IMG/VR virus record: IMGVR_UViG_3300030107_003766
Span: 1 to 26,266 of that record
Length of the DNA: 26,266 nucleotides
Reading direction: 5' to 3' (one strand)
Source: a virus
The translations under genes were made by a program, and so were the position numbers. This document shows, piece by piece, positions 22,556-26,266 of this stretch. Within the stretch, counting starts at the first letter, position 1; each line of letters opens with the position of its first letter. The notes beneath the pieces are model-generated. The model searched no databases, was not told the DNA's origin, and saw only the letters and a list, made by a program, of their open reading frames with translations.

Positions 22556-25107
22556 TGGTTACTTTTCGTGAATGTATTATAGCTGCTGGAAAAAAAGGTC
22601 TTTTAAACAAAGATAAAGAAAAAGAACTTTTAGATATGTTTGATGACAAACTAGAAGTTTTTTCTAAAACAATGTCAGAATTGGATGCAAAAAAAGCTGC
22701 AAGTAATGCCACATTTTTAGCACATAAAAGAAAAGTAAAAGTTAAAGCTATTGAAAATGCAATAGCATTAAAAAGATTTACAGAATTAAAAGATTTAATT
22801 GGTAACTATAAAAACAATGCTGGAGAAATTGATGAGGTTTTAGGTTTTCGTTCTTTGCACGGCAAAAAAGATGGTCCAGTTATTCCAACAAATTTAGAAA
22901 TTCGACAACGATCTGTGTTTTCATATTTAATGCAAGATTTAAGCGATGTAATGGAAGCATACGCAAACAGATTAATTAGAAAATGGAAAAGGGGTAATCC
23001 TGAAAATGTTGTAAAAGAATTTTTTGAGCCAGGTAGCACGGGAAATAAAGGTGCAGAAATTCATGCAAAATCTTTTACAGAAGCATTAGAAAAAGCCAAA
23101 GTAATGTTAATTAAAAATGGCGTTAATGTTGTAGATAATCCTAATTGGGTAATACCAAATAAACATGATAAAGTAAAATTAGGTCGAGCAATACAAAATG
23201 AAAGCGGTAGAGGTATGAGAGCTTTTACTTCTGATGAATTTTATGAATTTATTTCTCCTTTATTAAATAGAAGTAAAATGATTGATAATGATACTGGTTT
23301 TACTTTTGATATGTTGCCTGATGAAGTTTGGCAAAAAGCAGTAAAAGCTGGTTATAGAAATATTATGACCGATGGTTTAGGTTCTGGTAAAAAAACGGGA
23401 TTAAAAAAATTTGCTGAACATAGATTTTTTGTTTTCAAAGATGCTGACTCTTGGATAGCTTATAATAATAAATTTGGTGGAGATCCGATTGTTTCTTTGT
23501 ACGAACATTTAGATATGATGTCTAGAGCTATTGCAGAAACACAAATATTTGGACCAAAGCCGAATGTTGTTAGAAATTCTTTAAAAAAATATTTACAAGA
23601 AACAAGTTTTGATAAACAAAATTTACAAAGAAAAAAAATTCTTGGTGTTATAGGTAGGCAAAAAGAAATAAGCCGAGTTAATACTGAAATTAAAAAAGCA
23701 GATTTAGAATATGATTTGTTTGTTGGTCGTGGTCATTTGATGATAGATGAACAAGGAGCAAGAATAGGAAGTAATCTTCGTCATTTTGGTACTGGAACTT
23801 TATTATCAGGATCAGGTCCAACTGTACTTGTGGGAGATACTGCAACAACATTTAATAATGCAGCTTTGCGTGGTTGGTCGCCTTTTAAAGCAATTATAAA
23901 AAGTCTTGGAGAGCAATTTACTGGAAAAAGAGGTCGCCAAGATGCAGCGTATTTACATTTAATATTAGACGATTTAATTCAAAACAATATGGCTATGTCA
24001 AGATTTATTGATGATGTTGATAATGGAGGTCTTGGTAAAGTTTATTCATCTTTTTTCTTGCGAGTAGGTGGCATATCTCGTTTTACACAAATGGCAAGAA
24101 ATGCTGCTGGTAAATATATTTTATCAGGAAATGGTTTAGGTGCTTTTGTAAAACATTCAATGGATGATTTGGCAAAATTGTCAAAAAACAAATTAATAAA
24201 ATTTAATAAATATGAAAAAACTTTAAAACTTTTACAACAATACGGAATTACAAAAGCTGATTGGGATATTATTCGCACAACTGAAATGTGGAATCCTAGA
24301 GGTAATTTAAAATTTATTGATGTTCAAGGTATTGGACAAAGAGCTGATATTGATCCTGATTTAGCGATGCAAGTCATGTTTAAATTAAAAGATTTAGTTC
24401 AAATGGAGCAAGATTTTTCAGTTGTTGTAAACTCTTTAAGATCACAATCAAAAACTTCTCATATAAATAGAGGTACTATTGGTGGAGAATTAGCACTATC
24501 TGCTTTTATGTTTAAAAGTTTTCCCATCAATGTTGTCATACATAATTTAATGAGAGCTTTTACAGTACCGCCAGGTAAAATTAATAAAGCGATGTATGGC
24601 GGTATGCTTATTGGTGGTATGACATTAACTGGTGCAACAATCACATTATTATATGACTTAATGAATGGTCGTGATTTACAAGATGTATATAGAAAAGAAT
24701 TTTGGGTACAAGCTGTCATGCGAGGTGGAGCTTTTGGACCAGTTGGCGATATGATTTTAAATGATCCCGATGCTAGAGAATTTGGTTTATATGCATCAGG
24801 TCCAATTATATCATTAATAGCTGATATATCTGGTTTAACTATTGGTGCTGTTAATACATACTTATTTAATGATGAGGAAGAAGTTAATTATGGTGGGCGT
24901 GTAGTAAGACAAATAAAAAACTGGAGTCCTAAACCATGGTATGCAAAATTAATATTACAACGATATTTGTTTGATTATTTAAGTAAAAATTTAGACAAAA
25001 ATCATTACGAAAGAATGAGAAAATACCAAAGAAAAACTTATGAAAAAGGCAGCGGGTTTTGGTGGTCGCCAGGCGATAAAGGACCTGAACGATTACCACG
25101 AATATAA
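22555..25107 (+). CDS. Internal virion protein D (gp16-like C-terminal half)
   Basis: An 850-aa protein with a long mixed-charge helical N-terminal part. Hydrophobic glycine-rich segments follow (about 408-430, GTGTLLSGSGPTVLVGDTAT; about 680-700, GGMLIGGMTLTGATITLLYD; about 745-770, GPIISLIADISGLTIGAVNT). The C-terminus, RYLFDYLSKNLDKNHYERMR, ends with GFWWSPGDKGPERLP. A closing W.SPG near the C-terminus is common in gp16-type ejection proteins of podoviruses. It is expected inside the head and, after adsorption, in the inner membrane as part of the DNA-ejection conduit. It is joined to the preceding gene by a one-base overlap. Function is inferred from position and segment types. Confidence 0.75.
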   Translation: MVTFRECIIAAGKKGLLNKDKEKELLDMFDDKLEVFSKTMSELDAKKAASNATFLAHKRKVKVKAIENAIALKRFTELKDLIGNYKNNAGEIDEVLGFRSLHGKKDGPVIPTNLEIRQRSVFSYLMQDLSDVMEAYANRLIRKWKRGNPENVVKEFFEPGSTGNKGAEIHAKSFTEALEKAKVMLIKNGVNVVDNPNWVIPNKHDKVKLGRAIQNESGRGMRAFTSDEFYEFISPLLNRSKMIDNDTGFTFDMLPDEVWQKAVKAGYRNIMTDGLGSGKKTGLKKFAEHRFFVFKDADSWIAYNNKFGGDPIVSLYEHLDMMSRAIAETQIFGPKPNVVRNSLKKYLQETSFDKQNLQRKKILGVIGRQKEISRVNTEIKKADLEYDLFVGRGHLMIDEQGARIGSNLRHFGTGTLLSGSGPTVLVGDTATTFNNAALRGWSPFKAIIKSLGEQFTGKRGRQDAAYLHLILDDLIQNNMAMSRFIDDVDNGGLGKVYSSFFLRVGGISRFTQMARNAAGKYILSGNGLGAFVKHSMDDLAKLSKNKLIKFNKYEKTLKLLQQYGITKADWDIIRTTEMWNPRGNLKFIDVQGIGQRADIDPDLAMQVMFKLKDLVQMEQDFSVVVNSLRSQSKTSHINRGTIGGELALSAFMFKSFPINVVIHNLMRAFTVPPGKINKAMYGGMLIGGMTLTGATITLLYDLMNGRDLQDVYRKEFWVQAVMRGGAFGPVGDMILNDPDAREFGLYASGPIISLIADISGLTIGAVNTYLFNDEEEVNYGGRVVRQIKNWSPKPWYAKLILQRYLFDYLSKNLDKNHYERMRKYQRKTYEKGSGFWWSPGDKGPERLPRI

Positions 25108-25133
25108 ATTTGTTTTTTTAGTTGAACAAATTT
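25106..25133. repeat. 9-bp inverted repeat after the ejection genes
   Basis: AAATTTGTT (25106-25114), 10 bases, AACAAATTT (25125-25133): a perfect inverted repeat directly at the gp16-like stop codon. Only two pairs are G-C. It may be a weak terminator (the loop itself has a T run) or a protein-binding dyad; it overlaps a TTGACA (25132-25137). Confidence 0.5.
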
Positions 25134-25163
25134 GACAATTATTATAAGAAATAACAATATACT
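25132..25163 (+). promoter_or_regulatory. Possible promoter for the tail fibre gene
   Basis: TTGACA (25132-25137) is followed by AATATA at 18 bases or TATACT at 20 bases. Spacing or -10 quality is imperfect in both readings. A small dyad, TAGAC-ATTATA-GTCTA (25163-25178), follows, about 35 bases before the fibre ATG. This is the only gap over 100 bp in the tail block, so separate expression of the fibre is plausible. Confidence 0.35.
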
Positions 25164-25212
25164 AGACATTATAGTCTAAATTTTATTTCCCAAACATTAA
25201 AGGATAAGAAAG

Positions 25213-26266
25213 ATGACAATATCATCTACTACTACGAAAAATTCGTATAGTGGAAACGGATCAACTACGACATTTGCTTACAGCTTTTACATTCCAGCAT
25301 CAACGGACATACAAGTTATTGTGCGTTCTTCAACTGGAACGGAAACAGTTAAAGCAGAGGGAACTGGATCAACTAACTACAGCATTACTGGTGTTGGTAG
25401 TTCTTCTGGTGGAAATGTAGTATTTGTTACTGCTCCAGCGTCAGGCGAAACTGTTGTACTTCGAAGAAATACAGCAAAAACACAATCTACTGATTATGTT
25501 GCTAATGATCCATTCCCAGCAGAAACGCATGAAGATGCTCTCGATAAGCTCACAATTATAGGTCAAGATTTACAAGAACAAGTTGATCGTTCATTAAAAC
25601 TATCAAGAACAAATACAATGACCTCAACAGAATTTACTGTTGGCTCTACTGATCGTGCTTCTAAAATTCTAGCTTTTGATAGTTCAGGCGAATTATCCGT
25701 AACACAAGAATTAGGTACAGTTAAAGGTAACTGGGCAGCATCCACAGCTTATGTTGTAAGAGATATAGTTAAAGATACATCAACTAATAATATTTTTATT
25801 TGTTTAACTGCTCATACTTCTTCTGGCTCACAGCCGCTTACTTCAAATACTGATAGTGCTAAATGGTCTTTACTTGTTGATGCTGCTAGTGCAACTACTT
25901 CAGCAACTAATGCTGCAAGTTCGGCAACTGCTGCTGCAAGTTCAGCAAGTGCTGCTTCAACTTCTGCTAGTAATGCTTCTACTTCTGCATCGACAGCTTC
26001 TACCCAGGCAACTAACGCATCTAATTCTGCTTCGGCAGCTTCTACATCCGCAACTAATGCTGCTACAAGCTATGACAATTTTGATGATAGATATTTAGGA
26101 GCAAAATCTTCTGATCCATCTGCTGATAACGATGGAGATAGTTTAGTTACTGGTGCATTATATTTTAATACATCAAACAATGTAATGATGGTTTATAGTG
26201 GTTCTGCTTGGCAGAGAACTACTCCATCATCTTCGGATCAAACAAACATTAATGCTTTATCAGCTA
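25213..26266 (+). CDS. Tail fibre protein, T7 gp17-type N-terminus (runs off the window)
   Basis: This frame is open from the ATG at 25213 to the window end (351 codons so far, 3' end missing). Residues 1-135 carry the T7 tail-fibre attachment domain text: STTTKNSYSGNGSTTTFAYS, YSITGVGSSSGGNVVFVTAP, LRRNTAKTQSTDYVANDPFP and HEDALDKLTIIGQDLQEQVD. They dock on the nozzle/portal adaptor. After it, NWAASTAYVVRDIVKDTST resembles a carbohydrate-binding insert (chitin-binding-like). Next are nine Ala/Ser/Thr heptads (25891-26079), then YDNFDDRYLGAKSSDPSADN and GALYFNT....MMVYSGSAW, a frequent shaft-to-head module. AGGA before the ATG sets the start. The receptor-binding tip is outside the window. 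Confidence 0.88.
   Translation, partial: MTISSTTTKNSYSGNGSTTTFAYSFYIPASTDIQVIVRSSTGTETVKAEGTGSTNYSITGVGSSSGGNVVFVTAPASGETVVLRRNTAKTQSTDYVANDPFPAETHEDALDKLTIIGQDLQEQVDRSLKLSRTNTMTSTEFTVGSTDRASKILAFDSSGELSVTQELGTVKGNWAASTAYVVRDIVKDTSTNNIFICLTAHTSSGSQPLTSNTDSAKWSLLVDAASATTSATNAASSATAAASSASAASTSASNASTSASTASTQATNASNSASAASTSATNAATSYDNFDDRYLGAKSSDPSADNDGDSLVTGALYFNTSNNVMMVYSGSAWQRTTPSSSDQTNINALSA
25891..26079 (+). repeat. Nine Ala/Ser/Thr heptads in the tail fibre
   Basis: In-frame 21-bp units encode ATTSATN, AASSATA, AASSASA, ASTSASN, ASTSAST, ASTQATN, ASNSASA, ASTSATN and AATSYDN. The strict register of Ala at position 1 and small residues throughout suggests a thin trimeric coiled-coil or collar-like shaft. 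The same DNA is open in another frame as a Leu/Gln-rich peptide, an artefact of the repeat. Confidence 0.8.

Noticed and set aside
25856-26098. Leu/Gln-rich 80-aa reading frame
   Set aside because: It is the shifted frame of the Ala/Ser/Thr heptads of the tail fibre; the composition is a by-product of the repeat.
1-26266. tRNA genes, CRISPR arrays, insertion sequences or an att site
   Set aside because: None could be recognised by reading; no spaced identical repeats or transposase motifs were seen.

Overview
The window is a contiguous stretch of an AT-rich tailed-phage genome (about one third G+C by eye) with podovirus, T7-like morphogenesis. The evidence is an unbroken late block: small terminase-like protein, large terminase, head-tail connector portal, Bbp19-like protein, scaffold, major capsid, decoration-like protein, tail tubular proteins A and B, gp13/gp14/gp15/gp16-like internal virion proteins, and the start of a T7-type tail fibre. 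Gene style and AT richness resemble marine alphaproteobacterial phages such as pelagiphages. The host is inferred; no host gene is present. No T7-type RNA polymerase, DNA polymerase, primase, helicase, integrase or endolysin is seen, so the window is either a partial genome or a phage that leans on host transcription and replication.

Layout. (1) 1-2125, minus strand: a recombination operon (acidic-tailed putative ssDNA-binding protein, putative annealing protein, 59-aa protein, PD-(D/E)XK exonuclease) behind a good sigma70-like promoter that contains a 19-bp dyad. (2) 2200-3130: a divergent switch, with an XRE repressor on the minus strand and a Cro/YdaS-like protein on the plus strand. (3) 3093-4870, plus strand: overlapping early genes for a HELDH metallopeptidase, a stand-alone DnaA domain IV-like protein, a winged-helix replication-initiator-like protein and a DUF6362-like protein. 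(4) 4881-6713, minus strand: a second small HTH regulator and, behind a separate promoter and ending at a terminator, an operon of six small unknown proteins, including a 26-aa membrane microprotein. (5) 6801 to the end, plus strand: packaging, head, tail and ejection genes, with a terminator after the capsid genes as in T7.

How it fits together. Repressor, Cro-like protein and ImmA/IrrE-like peptidase form a plausible lysogeny or commitment switch. The DnaA-IV and winged-helix proteins probably direct replication by the host machinery. The leftward operon provides recombination and the rightward block builds the virion.

The most interesting unexplained signals are listed here. There is a one-orientation cluster of TAGTCGG repeats around the replication genes. 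A 19-bp AT-rich element is duplicated in two promoters. The minus-strand cluster reuses a near-identical ribosome-binding leader. The regulator genes lack Shine-Dalgarno sequences. The DnaA domain IV is free-standing, and the gp15-like protein carries an 11-residue coiled-coil repeat.
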